NCBI GenBank assembly: GCA_002293145.1
Contig: DBCO01000027.1
Span: 248,001 to 312,000 of the forward strand
Direction: 5' to 3'
Origin: Akkermansiaceae bacterium UBA956
Lineage (GTDB): Bacteria > Verrucomicrobiota > Verrucomicrobiia > Verrucomicrobiales > Akkermansiaceae
Length of the DNA stretch: 64,000 nt
This document shows, piece after piece, positions 1-7,837 of this stretch. The notes under the pieces are model-generated. The model did not search any database. It saw only the letters and a program-made list of their open reading frames with translations, and was not told the DNA's origin. A program made the translations under genes and the position numbers. The first letter of the stretch is position 1, and every line of letters begins with the position of its first letter.

Positions 1-1
1 T

Positions 2-217
2 TTCGGCGCCCGCCTCATCGATCGCCAAGGCGTCCTCGCCAGCGATGGCCACGAAGGCAACACCGGCAGCCAAAGCAAGGACAACATCTACCGCTTCGAG
101 GTCAAACGCCGCCCCGTCGGCACCATCCACCTCAGCACCGAAGTCGACGCCGGCGAAAACGACAACTCCCAAGGCACCTTCAGCCTTAAGTCCACCAGTG
201 CCACAACAGCACCCTAG
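2..217 (+). CDS. C-terminal end of an unknown protein (5' partial)
   Basis: An open frame enters from the left edge and ends at the TAG at 215-217, giving 71 residues. The peptide is rich in Gly, Asp, Asn, Ser and Thr and alternates polar and hydrophobic residues (for example the stretch reading YRFEVKRRPVGTIHLSTEV), which suggests beta structure such as the end of a secreted or surface protein. No family is recognised. It is accepted as coding because it is open to the edge and its composition resembles protein rather than the Pro/Ala/Ser/Thr-rich translation of the overlapping frame. The function cannot be stated without the upstream sequence. Confidence 0.5.
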   Translation, partial: FGARLIDRQGVLASDGHEGNTGSQSKDNIYRFEVKRRPVGTIHLSTEVDAGENDNSQGTFSLKSTSATTAP

Positions 218-540
218 TGGAAGCCGTCCCCACCTTGGACTGCGGCAGCCCTGCTGCCGCCGGCCCGAATGGAAAAAACCTCTTTCAATCCCCCCAACCC
301 GCCATTTTTTGATCACAAAATAAACATCAACCATCTGCTTGAAATAAAGTGCAACTCGACTTTTGGGGTGATCAGCATGAAGTAATGCTATAACCACACA
401 ATACTTGACTGACGGGCGTGGCGACAAAGTTGCGATTGTGATTCTGCTGCTTGAACACACTTCCCTAGATCGAACTCAACCTTTTATTGAGACAAAATTT
501 TCAAACTTTACTCCTTCCGAAATTGGATTATTCTGCTGAC

Positions 541-765
541 TTGATCATTGACCAACTTGCACCCGAAGCATTGAAGCTGCCGACGAGAGAGCGCGCGCTC
601 CTTGCTGCATCGTTGTGGGAAAGCATTGATGATCCCTATGAACTTCCTGCCGATATTGATGATGAAGCGGCTGTCAAGCTAGCTCAGGAAAGAGATCTCG
701 CTATGGAAAATGGACAAGTTGCTGCCGTATCGCACGAAGAAATGATGCGCCGAGTGAGGAAATGA
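541..765 (+). CDS. Type II antitoxin, putative addiction-module component family
   Basis: Small acidic protein of about 74 residues from the TTG at 541; the frame stays open upstream to a TTG at 487. The pattern LPTRERALLAASLWESIDD followed by an acidic tail ending in HEEMMRRVRK is typical of the addiction-module component family (TIGR02574, Unstab_antitox), short antitoxins paired with RelE/ParE toxins. No in-frame ATG lies early enough to start the conserved region, so a TTG start is inferred. The stop overlaps the ATG of the toxin gene (ATGA at 762-765), the usual translational coupling of such pairs. Family assignment is by pattern, not by search. Confidence 0.7.
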   Translation: MIIDQLAPEALKLPTRERALLAASLWESIDDPYELPADIDDEAAVKLAQERDLAMENGQVAAVSHEEMMRRVRK

Positions 766-1057
766 GAATCGAATATCATCCCGCACTGGAAGGCGATATA
801 CGTGCCATCCGCTATTACTACAACGATCGATCTCCCCAACTCGGAGATGAATTCGTAAATGAATTTGAAAAGCAAGTTCTCCGGATCGCGTCGATGCCAA
901 CGAGGTGGATGATCGTCAAAGGGGACATACGCCGATCATTGATGAGAAGGTTTCCTTACCTCATTCTCTTCAAGGTAATGCAAGTGAGGATGTTTTACGC
1001 ATTCTCGTTGTGAAACATGAAAGCAGCCATCCAGCTTACGGAATCTCGCGCAGCTAA
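762..1057 (+). pseudogene. ParE/RelE-family toxin, frameshifted near the 3' end
   Basis: The frame from ATG 762 encodes a ParE/RelE-like toxin: MRIEYHPALEGDIRAIRYY, a central EFEKQV helix, then RRFPYLILFKV. After that it drifts to a short nonsense tail and stops at 1013. Reading instead from 977 in the -1 frame gives NASEDVLRILVVKHESSHP and ends AYGISRS at 1057, which is the canonical end of this family. One base appears to be missing around 972-980 (the sequence reads aaggtaatgc). Catalytic residues of ParE toxins near the C-terminus would be lost in the short product. It could be an inactivated toxin, a sequencing error or, less likely, recoding. Confidence 0.7.
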
Positions 1058-1319
1058 AAATTCGACTCTTGCCTCGGAGCAAGTGATTATCGAGCACAAC
1101 TAGAAAACTTGGGTCTTAGCCACTCAGACAATTGCAATCACTGCGAGCTCTCAAATCTTTTTTGATCTTGCTTTGAGGAGATGTCTTCCTTACCTTGCGA
1201 GCGGTCAAGGGATCTTGGGGAAAACCCATGCGGATAACATGCTGCGCCCTTGCGCCCTTGCGACCATGCCACCATTTGCTCATATTTTCATGCCACCATT
1301 ACACCGAGGTTTTAAGTCG

Positions 1320-1577
1320 ATGAATCACCGCGATATCCAGTATCGTTGGTACATTCGCAATGCGGGTGGGGTGAATGAATTGCATGTCGAGGCAAGCGCA
1401 CCAATCGATGGTCAGGTGCTCAAGGCGATCTTGCCTCGCGTGGTGAGTGAAAACATGGTCATGGATGCGATTGATTTCGGCAATGCCAACGGCTGGAAAC
1501 GCAATGAATCGGGGCCGGTAATTCATTGCCGACGCACGCGTGATGGCTTCCGCCTGGTTACTGACGACAAAGCTTAA
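1320..1577 (+). CDS. Hypothetical protein, 85 aa
   Basis: The frame is open from 1173, but the upstream residues look like untranslated sequence, so the ATG at 1320 (MNHRDIQYRW) is preferred. The product is a small soluble protein with no signal peptide or membrane segment. It contains a mixed region (HVEASAPIDGQVLKAILPRVV) and ends RTRDGFRLVTDDKA. No family is recognised. It stands alone, 262 bases after the toxin remnant and 177 before ruvA. Its coding character is plausible from residue composition but not proven. Confidence 0.5.
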   Translation: MNHRDIQYRWYIRNAGGVNELHVEASAPIDGQVLKAILPRVVSENMVMDAIDFGNANGWKRNESGPVIHCRRTRDGFRLVTDDKA

Positions 1578-1754
1578 TTCGCTCTGAGGATTACGGTCTT
1601 TTTTAGCCGCAAAAAAATGCATCTGTCGCAAGAAAACTGCGATCTTAGAGCCTTGCACTGTGTTCCTCATTTCAAATCCTACGTCTTATGTCTGTGCATC
1701 TTATGTCTCCTGAATCCTTGACGATTCCCGTGATCCGTGGAAGGGTAAGGCCAG

Positions 1755-2348
1755 ATGATTGCGAGAATCCGGGGCAAGGTGTGGGAAGCGTATCCGAATC
1801 GCTTGATTTTGGATGTGCAGGGCGTGGGCTATGAATTGCACGTACCCTTGAGCACATTTGATCACTTGCATCCGAGCGAAGGCGCGGTCGTAGAACTTCG
1901 CACCTACATGCATGTGCGCGAGACGGCACATACGCTTTATGGATTTGCGACCGAAGAAGAGCGCGATGTTTTTCTCTTGCTGATTGATCGAGTGAGCGGG
2001 ATTGGTCCATCGACAGCAATGTCTGTGCTCAGCGGCCTTGCTGTTTCTCGCTTTAAGACTGCCGTGATGCAAGGCGACGTCGCGGAACTTTCCAAAGTGA
2101 AAGGACTGGGCAAGAAGACCGCTGAGCGGATCATTTTGGAACTGAAAGACAAAGTCGGAGTGACAGAAACGTGGGAGTCGGCAGCGGGTGGCGGCATCAG
2201 TCATGCGGCAGCAGATGCGGAGATGGCATTGATTGCGCTTGGCTACAAGCAAGTCGATGCGCGCAAGGCGGTGAAGAAAGTATTGGAAATCGAGGTCAAT
2301 GCCACCGTGGAAGAATTGATTCGCGGCGCACTGCGTCTGATGCAATGA
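1755..2348 (+). CDS. ruvA: Holliday junction branch migration protein RuvA
   Basis: RuvA binds Holliday junctions as a tetramer and loads the RuvB helicase during recombinational repair. The 197-residue product has normal family length. The N-terminal OB domain starts MIARIRGKVWE, with VQGVGYELHVP near residue 25. Helix-hairpin-helix motifs follow (VSGIGPSTAMSVLS and VKGLGKKTAERIILELKD, about 78-127). A small C-terminal RuvB-binding domain has the typical ALGYKQVDARKAV. The stop overlaps the start of the next gene by ATGA, suggesting co-transcription. ruvB and ruvC are not in the window. Confidence 0.97.
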   Translation: MIARIRGKVWEAYPNRLILDVQGVGYELHVPLSTFDHLHPSEGAVVELRTYMHVRETAHTLYGFATEEERDVFLLLIDRVSGIGPSTAMSVLSGLAVSRFKTAVMQGDVAELSKVKGLGKKTAERIILELKDKVGVTETWESAAGGGISHAAADAEMALIALGYKQVDARKAVKKVLEIEVNATVEELIRGALRLMQ

Positions 2349-3643
2349 GTGTGATGCCCCAACTAAGCATGAGGGCCATCCGGGAAGCAATGCCCGAGGG
2401 TGGATTGTTTGGCGGCGGATCATGGCGATGGTCACCGGAGCCACTGGTATTGCCGAAAAAACTGCTGCGTGAGCTAGAGGGGCTCGGTCATGTATTAGCG
2501 AGTTTTCAGCGGGCTAGCGATGCAATCTACCGCCGTAGCGCGAAAGGCAAACTGCCGCCGTGGATCGCCGAGTGGCTCGATCGCGGCAAACCCGAGTGGC
2601 TCTTGAAAGCTCAGCTAAGCGGAGAGCAGGCAGAAAATTTTCCGCGCGTAATTCGACCTGATTTATTGCTCACCGATGAAGGATTTTCCCTAACTGAAAT
2701 AGATAGCGTGCCCGGAGGTATCGGCGTCACGGCGTGGCTCTCAGCGCAATACGAGAAGGCAGGCTTCTCCGTTCTGGGAGGAGCTAGAGGGATGATCGAT
2801 GGATTTTCTCAGGTGCTTCCCGAAAAAGGCGTGGTGATGATCGCAGATGAGGCGGCGGATTATCGACCAGAAATGCAATGGCTGGTCGAGCAATGTGGCG
2901 GAGGCCGATCCGTGGAACGAGCAGAAGAAATGAACGCCGATGACAGGCGGGAGATCTATCGATTTTTCGAATGTTTCGACTGGGCGAACATCCCTGCCCT
3001 GCCCGACTTCGTGGCGCGTGGCGGCCAGATTACAGCTCCTCTCAAGCCGCACTTGGAGGAAAAACTCTGGCTCGCACTATTTCATCTCCCCGGCTTGCAG
3101 GGCTTGTGGAAAAAGGAACTGCGCGGGGCGCATCGAGAGCGCTTGCAGCAATTGATCCCGCAGGGGTGGGCACTGCGCGACGTCAAACTGCCACCAGAAG
3201 CGGCATTGCCGGGGCTGGGCGTTCATTCTTGGCAAGAGGTAATGGAGATGAGTCAAAAGGAGCGTCGATTGGTTCTGAAAATTTCAGGATTCGATCCCAC
3301 GGCCTGGGGCTCGCGAGGAGTCTACATCGGCCATGATCTCCCATCTACCGAGTGGCGCGAACACATCCAGCATGCTCTCGACGATCAACTACACAGTTGG
3401 GTGATGCAAACATTTCGCGAAGCATCACTGATCGCACATCCAGTCTATCTCGCCGATGGCAGCGTGATCAAACAACCCGGTCGCGTGCGCTTGTGTCCGT
3501 ATTATTTCACCGATGCCAGCGGGCTAACAAAACTTCATGGATGTCTCGCAACCATCGTGCCAGCGGATAAGAAAAAAATTCACGGTATGAGCGATGGGAT
3601 TTTGACGGTTGTAAGTGGTCACGAGTCACTGGTCACGAGTTGA
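2345..3643 (+). CDS. Putative ATP-grasp-like protein, 432 aa
   Basis: The start ATG at 2345 overlaps the ruvA stop; the longer frame back to 2171 lies inside ruvA and is discarded. No family is firmly recognised. The middle segment RPDLLLTDEGFSLTEIDSVP followed by GGIGVTAWL resembles the acidic metal/substrate strand of ATP-grasp ligases. The later RLVLKISGFDPTAWGSRGVY resembles a lysine strand plus glycine loop for ATP. That order suggests a permuted ATP-grasp like glutathionylspermidine-synthase relatives, but this is inference. No signal peptide or membrane helix is visible. The last residues (SGHESLVTS) are encoded by a short repeated DNA element at 3615-3654. Confidence 0.6.
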   Translation: MSVMPQLSMRAIREAMPEGGLFGGGSWRWSPEPLVLPKKLLRELEGLGHVLASFQRASDAIYRRSAKGKLPPWIAEWLDRGKPEWLLKAQLSGEQAENFPRVIRPDLLLTDEGFSLTEIDSVPGGIGVTAWLSAQYEKAGFSVLGGARGMIDGFSQVLPEKGVVMIADEAADYRPEMQWLVEQCGGGRSVERAEEMNADDRREIYRFFECFDWANIPALPDFVARGGQITAPLKPHLEEKLWLALFHLPGLQGLWKKELRGAHRERLQQLIPQGWALRDVKLPPEAALPGLGVHSWQEVMEMSQKERRLVLKISGFDPTAWGSRGVYIGHDLPSTEWREHIQHALDDQLHSWVMQTFREASLIAHPVYLADGSVIKQPGRVRLCPYYFTDASGLTKLHGCLATIVPADKKKIHGMSDGILTVVSGHESLVTS

Positions 3644-3654
3644 CTACTGACCAC
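3615..3654. repeat. Short direct and inverted repeat at the 3' end of the ATP-grasp-like gene
   Basis: GGTCACGAGT occurs twice (3617-3626 and 3631-3640, period 14). The outer bases GTGGTCA (3615-3621) and TGACCAC (3648-3654) form an inverted repeat. The stop codon of the upstream gene lies inside the element, so the element may have altered its C-terminus. Confidence 0.5.
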
Positions 3655-3664
3655 CAGAATGAAA

Positions 3665-3704
3665 GGCCTCGTCCCAATCTTGCTAGACGAGGTCCATGTT
3701 TTTT
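3665..3704 (+). terminator. Probable rho-independent terminator after the ruvA operon
   Basis: The stem CCTCGTC (3667-3673) pairs with GACGAGG (3686-3692), with two further G:C pairs across a bulge. A run of six T at 3699-3704 follows after a few bases. It lies 22 bases after the stop of the ATP-grasp-like gene. Confidence 0.6.
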
Positions 3705-3909
3705 CGTCCGCAGCATCGCCGCGCCCTCTTGAGCCGTGACCTCCAGAGGCACATGGTCCTAGAGCATCCGCGCCATGCGTTTCAACAACGGCATTGGAAT
3801 GAGACATACTCAGCCCAACCATGCGAGAATTTTCCCGCAACGAAAAATCCACAAATCTCTCTCGTCCTTTCGCTTGCCAAGAGGCGCTTCCAGCGGTTAA
3901 CTAATCCCG

Positions 3910-4731
3910 ATGACAGCGCCACACACGATCATTTGCCGACCCACATCTTGGTTCTACCTGCGCGCCGTGGTCATGCTAGCGATGTTTGCTTTCCTCGCTG
4001 GCTGGTTTTACAAAGACGCCGCAGTGGGCTATCGCAATAAAAACGAAATTTTCCTTACCGATCAAAATTTCTCGCGAGCATCGGCGGAATTTGAAGCACA
4101 AAGCAAAACTGGCATTCTCACTCCTGAATCATGGAAAGCCTTCGCCAAAAGGCAAAGCTTAGTTTTCGACGCAGACCCCGCCTTGCTGCCAAAAAACCTC
4201 ATACAACCAAAACCTTGGCCGCCCGAGCTCCATGATCACGCACTGATGAGCAAGGGACAGCTCGCAGCTTGGATCGCCTTTAGTGGACCTCTCGGCTGGT
4301 CTGAAAAGGCCCCCGAAAAACTCATGGACCAGCGAACCATCAATGAGCAATGGTATTTCGCTTACGGCCTGTCCGCACTATCCGTATTCACCTTGTTCAT
4401 CTTGCTCCGCACCATGCACCGCAGCATCCGCGTCGATGACGAAAAAATCATCACCCAGGAGGGCAAAGCCGTGCCCCACAGCGCGCTCACCCAACTCGAC
4501 CTTCGCAAGTGGATGACCAAAGGGCTGGCCTTCGCGAGCTACACCATCCCAGATGGCAGCAGCGGTAAAATCCGCTTCGATGGCATGACCTATGGCGGCT
4601 TCAAAAAAGAAGAAGGCGAGCCTGGTGAACAAATGATGCAGCTCATACTCAAGCATTTCACTGGTGAATTAATCGAATACGCGCCCGATGAGGATGAGGA
4701 GACCACCGAGCCCACAGCGAATAAAACCTGA
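3910..4731 (+). CDS. Hypothetical membrane protein, two transmembrane segments, 273 aa
   Basis: One hydrophobic segment lies near the N-terminus (YLRAVVMLAMFAFLAGWF, about residues 16-33). A second lies near 155-173 (YGLSALSVFTLFILLRTM). The loop of about 120 residues between them would sit outside the cytoplasm if the N-terminus is inside. The C-terminal soluble part (IRVDDEKIITQEGKAVPHSAL onward) resembles a small beta domain of the kind found after paired helices in PH-like membrane proteins, and it ends in an acidic DEDEETTEP tail. No family is firmly recognised. It is followed after 190 bases by acpP, with a promoter-like sequence between them. Confidence 0.65.
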   Translation: MTAPHTIICRPTSWFYLRAVVMLAMFAFLAGWFYKDAAVGYRNKNEIFLTDQNFSRASAEFEAQSKTGILTPESWKAFAKRQSLVFDADPALLPKNLIQPKPWPPELHDHALMSKGQLAAWIAFSGPLGWSEKAPEKLMDQRTINEQWYFAYGLSALSVFTLFILLRTMHRSIRVDDEKIITQEGKAVPHSALTQLDLRKWMTKGLAFASYTIPDGSSGKIRFDGMTYGGFKKEEGEPGEQMMQLILKHFTGELIEYAPDEDEETTEPTANKT

Positions 4732-4813
4732 GGACAAGGACCCGGCTTGATCTTCGAAAATACAGCAGTATTTTCGCGCCATCACAAAAAATATAGCTGA
4801 TTTAATCCAGAAA

Positions 4814-4842
4814 TTGACCCATTTTCCTGCCAGTGGTACATT
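4814..4842 (+). promoter_or_regulatory. Candidate sigma70-type promoter of acpP
   Basis: TTGACC (4814-4819), a 17-base spacer and TACATT (4837-4842) lie about 80 bases before the acpP ATG. The match and spacing are good, but this is pattern only. Confidence 0.4.
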
Positions 4843-4921
4843 TATTGCGATTTTCACTATTGCCAACTCCGTCACACCGCGCTATGCCTACCCCCGGTAA
4901 CAACCAAACCAAATCAGAATT

Positions 4922-5161
4922 ATGTCAGATAAGAGCATCGAAGATCGTGTAAAAGATATCATTGTGGAGCAACTCGGCGTCAGCGCCGACCAAGTCACCA
5001 CCGACGCAAAATTCATCGAAGACCTCGGTGCCGATTCCCTCGATACCGTCGAGCTCGTTATGGCGTTCGAAGAAGAATTCGGCATTGAAGTACCCGATGA
5101 CGAAGCCGAAAAGCTTCTCTCCGTCGGCAACGTCGTGACCTATATCGAGGCTAACGCATAA
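4922..5161 (+). CDS. acpP: Acyl carrier protein
   Basis: AcpP carries growing acyl chains on a 4'-phosphopantetheine arm for fatty-acid and lipid A synthesis. The 79-residue acidic protein has the standard length. The conserved motif LGADSLDTVELVMAFEEEF places the prosthetic-group serine at Ser39. The end (SVGNVVTYIEANA) is typical. It appears monocistronic, with a candidate promoter upstream and a strong hairpin after the stop. It is not adjacent to fabF here, unlike in many bacteria. accA, of the same pathway, lies 1.6 kb downstream. Confidence 0.98.
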   Translation: MSDKSIEDRVKDIIVEQLGVSADQVTTDAKFIEDLGADSLDTVELVMAFEEEFGIEVPDDEAEKLLSVGNVVTYIEANA

Positions 5162-5204
5162 ACCTCACGACGGCTTGTCTTTGTGACGAGCGTCCATTTT
5201 TAGC

Positions 5205-5235
5205 AAGGGCGGTTTTCCAAGGGAGACCGCCCTTT
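5205..5235 (+). terminator. Hairpin terminator after acpP
   Basis: AAGGGCGGT (5205-5213) pairs perfectly with ACCGCCCTT (5226-5234) around a 12-base loop. The T tract after it is short, so termination may be partial. Confidence 0.6.
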
Positions 5236-5310
5236 GCATTGTGGCATCGCACCTATCATTTTTCCCAGAAACGATTGCATTTTTAAGAAATCCTGCCATC
5301 CTAAACGCGT

Positions 5311-5844
5311 ATGAATCTATCACGTGACAACTTTCTCTATGCCATGGAGAGCAGTCGGGTGATTCATGAGCCTGATCGCCGCATTGCCACTTTCGGAGAA
5401 ACGCGATTCCAGTTTCAACTCATCAGCGAGCTCATGGACCGCAGTGGCGAAGTCCGCATCCGCAGCGGCGAAATGGAAGCCTGCAAGCCCTTACTCATCC
5501 GCCCCAATCCGGACATGGAACTCGAAGGCTTCGGCGATGAAATCCGCGAGCGCCTCAGCAAACTTCTCGAAGCCATGCGCCAACAAGGCATCGACCTCGC
5601 ATTCCTCCAATACGGTTTCCGCTTTCGCCGATCCGAGGTTACCGAAGAAATCGTTAAAGAGCCACTTGATGAAGTCACAGATCGCCTCGTCAGCGAAGTC
5701 CGCCGCAATGGCAATCCCATGTTGGCGATACTCGAAGGCGTCGATGATGCTTGGGAGATCGCACTGATGAAGTTTTCGCTCGAAATGATCACCCATTCCC
5801 ATCACATCAATACCTTTGACCTACAGCGCAAAAAACTACTCTAA
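5311..5844 (+). CDS. Hypothetical protein, 177 aa
   Basis: Soluble, charged protein without signal peptide or membrane segment. It starts MNLSRDNFLYAMESSRVIHE and contains a region resembling short helices (EIRERLSKLLEAMRQQG). It ends with a histidine-containing segment (MITHSHHINTFDLQRKKLL). No family is recognised. It is followed after 11 bases by the LysM protein gene and 26 bases further by accA, so the three genes likely form one transcription unit. The context hints at a housekeeping rather than an accessory role. Confidence 0.65.
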   Translation: MNLSRDNFLYAMESSRVIHEPDRRIATFGETRFQFQLISELMDRSGEVRIRSGEMEACKPLLIRPNPDMELEGFGDEIRERLSKLLEAMRQQGIDLAFLQYGFRFRRSEVTEEIVKEPLDEVTDRLVSEVRRNGNPMLAILEGVDDAWEIALMKFSLEMITHSHHINTFDLQRKKLL

Positions 5845-5855
5845 CGCTCTCAACC

Positions 5856-6752
5856 ATGCGACTTTGGACCCTATTCAAGATTTTCTGCGCTTTGGTCGTT
5901 CTGGCCATAGTTCTGCTATCTGTCTACTTTACCATGCATGTTTTGGGCAAAGAAATCCCCGCTCCGGCCAAAGAATTTTTCAGTAAATGGATGCCTGAGC
6001 CCGAGCCACTGCTCGTGCAAGATGACAACGACGACCACGAAAAACTGCTCGCCGCCACCGAGATGATCGACATCGAGCCCGGCGATAAGGCCTTTCAAAA
6101 AGCCGCTGAACTCCTGGCTACCGGAAAAATCGCCGAGGCCCGGGAAAAGCTGCTTTTTCTCGTCAACTACTACCCATCATCCAATGCCGTTCCTCGCGCC
6201 AAACAAATTCTCAGCGAGATGAACACGGATGACTTTCTCTCCCTTCACAACAACCCCCTCCTCATTACTCACAAAGTGGCTCGAGGCGATTCCTACCTCG
6301 GCATTGCCGCCAAGCACCAAACCACGCTCGATTGCATCATGCACTTCAATGGCTATCTCGAGCTCCGCCCCCTCCAGCCCGGTGACGAGATGATGGTCAT
6401 GCCGCTCAACCTCCGCGTCACCATCGAGCCCAAACGCCAAGCTCTGACTCTGTGGAATGGCGCTACTTTTCTCAGGGAATACCGCATTCTCAAATGCGTA
6501 GGAGCACCAGTCACACTCACCGCACTCAAGATCGAAAACAAAGGCGGTGTAATCAATGGCAAACGTGTTGCCCCCGGCATGACTGGCTTCCGTGCCTCCG
6601 AAAAGACCATCGCTCTCGGCCGCAATCTCCAGATTGTCGCTCATCATGCTGATGCCGCATCCGCCGTGCACGGCTTCCATCTTGACCCCGCCGACACCGA
6701 AGAACTCGCCCTTTTACTCCGCGTAGGAAATGAGGTTGAAATCCGTCCCTAA
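5856..6752 (+). CDS. Membrane-anchored LysM protein with a degenerate L,D-transpeptidase-like domain
   Basis: An N-terminal anchor (residues about 7-28, FKIFCALVVLAIVLLSVYF) precedes a helical, TPR-like stretch (KAAELLATGKIAEAREKLLF, about 75-105). Next comes a LysM peptidoglycan-binding motif (THKVARGDSYLGIAAKHQTT through LRPLQPGDEMMV, about 140-185). The C-terminal 110 residues follow the outline of a YkuD domain: a beta start, an IENKGGVINGKRVAPG segment, and a VHGFHLDPADTEELALLLRVG ending. The catalytic SHGC motif is missing, with no Cys near the His. It therefore probably binds the cell wall without cross-linking it. The YkuD reading is an inference from the outline. Confidence 0.75.
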   Translation: MRLWTLFKIFCALVVLAIVLLSVYFTMHVLGKEIPAPAKEFFSKWMPEPEPLLVQDDNDDHEKLLAATEMIDIEPGDKAFQKAAELLATGKIAEAREKLLFLVNYYPSSNAVPRAKQILSEMNTDDFLSLHNNPLLITHKVARGDSYLGIAAKHQTTLDCIMHFNGYLELRPLQPGDEMMVMPLNLRVTIEPKRQALTLWNGATFLREYRILKCVGAPVTLTALKIENKGGVINGKRVAPGMTGFRASEKTIALGRNLQIVAHHADAASAVHGFHLDPADTEELALLLRVGNEVEIRP

Positions 6753-6778
6753 CTCGTTCACACTTTTTCCCACACACG

Positions 6779-7735
6779 ATGATCCAGTTGCTTGAATTTG
6801 AAAAACCGATCGCAGAAATGGAACGCGAGCTTGAAAAACTCCGCGCCAAATCTGATTCGCAGAACATCGATCTCTCGTCGCAAATCACCGAGATGGAGGA
6901 AAAACTCTCGCTCACCCGCAACGAAATCTACTACAATCTCAGCCCCTGGCAACGCGTTCAAATCGCCCGCCACGTGCAACGCCCCTATATGCTCGACTAC
7001 GTTTCCCTCGCTTTCACGGATTTTGTCGAACTGCACGGCGATCGCCACATCGGTGATGACAAATCCATGCCGGGCGGTTTTGCAATGCTTGGCGAGCAAA
7101 AAGTCATGGTCATCGGCCACCAAAAAGGCCGCGATACCAAGGAAAACTTGCTGCGCAACTTCGGCTCCGCTCACCCCGAGGGCTACCGCAAGGCCATTCG
7201 TCTCATGCGTATGGCAGAAAAATTTAACATTCCCATCGTCTGCCTCATCGACACACCAGGAGCCTTCCCAGGAATTGGTGCCGAAGAACGCAACATCGCC
7301 GAGGCCATTGCTTACAACCTGCGCGAAATGATGCTCATCAAAGTGCCCATCATCGCCGTAGTATTAGGCGAAGGCGGCTCTGGCGGAGCCTTGGGCATCG
7401 GTGTAGCTGACCGCGTGCTAATGATGGAAAATGCTTACTACTCAGTCATCAGCCCCGAAGGCTGCGCTGCCATTTTGTGGAAGCACCGCAAGCATGCTCC
7501 TGAAGCCGCTGAGGCGATGAAAATTGCCGCACCCGATCTGAAAAAACTCAACCTTATCGATGGCGTCATCCCCGAACCCGTTGGCGGAGCTCATCATGAT
7601 CACGCTGCCGCGGCCCTCGCGCTGCGCGCCTCTGTAGCCTCACAATTGCAAGAATTGTTACCACTTCCTGCTGATCAGCTGCTGCAACAACGCTACGCCA
7701 AATTCCGCCAATACGGCGACTGGCAAGGCAAGTAA
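6779..7735 (+). CDS. accA: Acetyl-CoA carboxylase carboxyltransferase subunit alpha
   Basis: AccA with AccD moves the carboxyl group from carboxybiotin to acetyl-CoA to make malonyl-CoA, the first committed step of fatty-acid synthesis in the cytoplasm. The 318-residue product matches the usual length. Visible signatures are an N-terminal helical region (FEKPIAEMERELEKLRAK), LHGDRHIGDDKSMPGG, HQKGRDTKENLLRNFG, the crotonase-fold DTPGAFPGIGAEERNIAEAI, and LGEGGSGGALGIGVADRV. Spacing of 26 bases from the LysM gene suggests an operon. accD is not in the window. Confidence 0.97.
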   Translation: MIQLLEFEKPIAEMERELEKLRAKSDSQNIDLSSQITEMEEKLSLTRNEIYYNLSPWQRVQIARHVQRPYMLDYVSLAFTDFVELHGDRHIGDDKSMPGGFAMLGEQKVMVIGHQKGRDTKENLLRNFGSAHPEGYRKAIRLMRMAEKFNIPIVCLIDTPGAFPGIGAEERNIAEAIAYNLREMMLIKVPIIAVVLGEGGSGGALGIGVADRVLMMENAYYSVISPEGCAAILWKHRKHAPEAAEAMKIAAPDLKKLNLIDGVIPEPVGGAHHDHAAAALALRASVASQLQELLPLPADQLLQQRYAKFRQYGDWQGK

Positions 7736-7790
7736 AATCAGCGTGGCGGCGGCATCCTGCCGCCTAGCCTCTCGACATCCACACCACCCC

Positions 7791-7820
7791 GCATGGTGAT
7801 TTCACCACCATGCCTTTTCT
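7791..7820 (+). terminator. Terminator between convergent accA and the TonB receptor gene
   Basis: GCATGGTG (7791-7798) pairs with CACCATGC (7806-7813) around a 7-base loop, followed by CTTTT. A second GC-rich hairpin (GGCGGCA/TGCCGCC, about 7747-7763) precedes it. Confidence 0.55.
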
Positions 7821-7837
7821 AGCCTGTAACTCATCTA

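Noticed and set aside
972..1057. Programmed frameshift in the toxin
   Set aside because: No slippery heptamer or downstream stem was seen at the junction. A lost base is simpler.
2171..2344. Longer N-terminus for the ATP-grasp-like gene
   Set aside because: It lies wholly inside ruvA in another frame. The ATGA overlap start at 2345 is natural.
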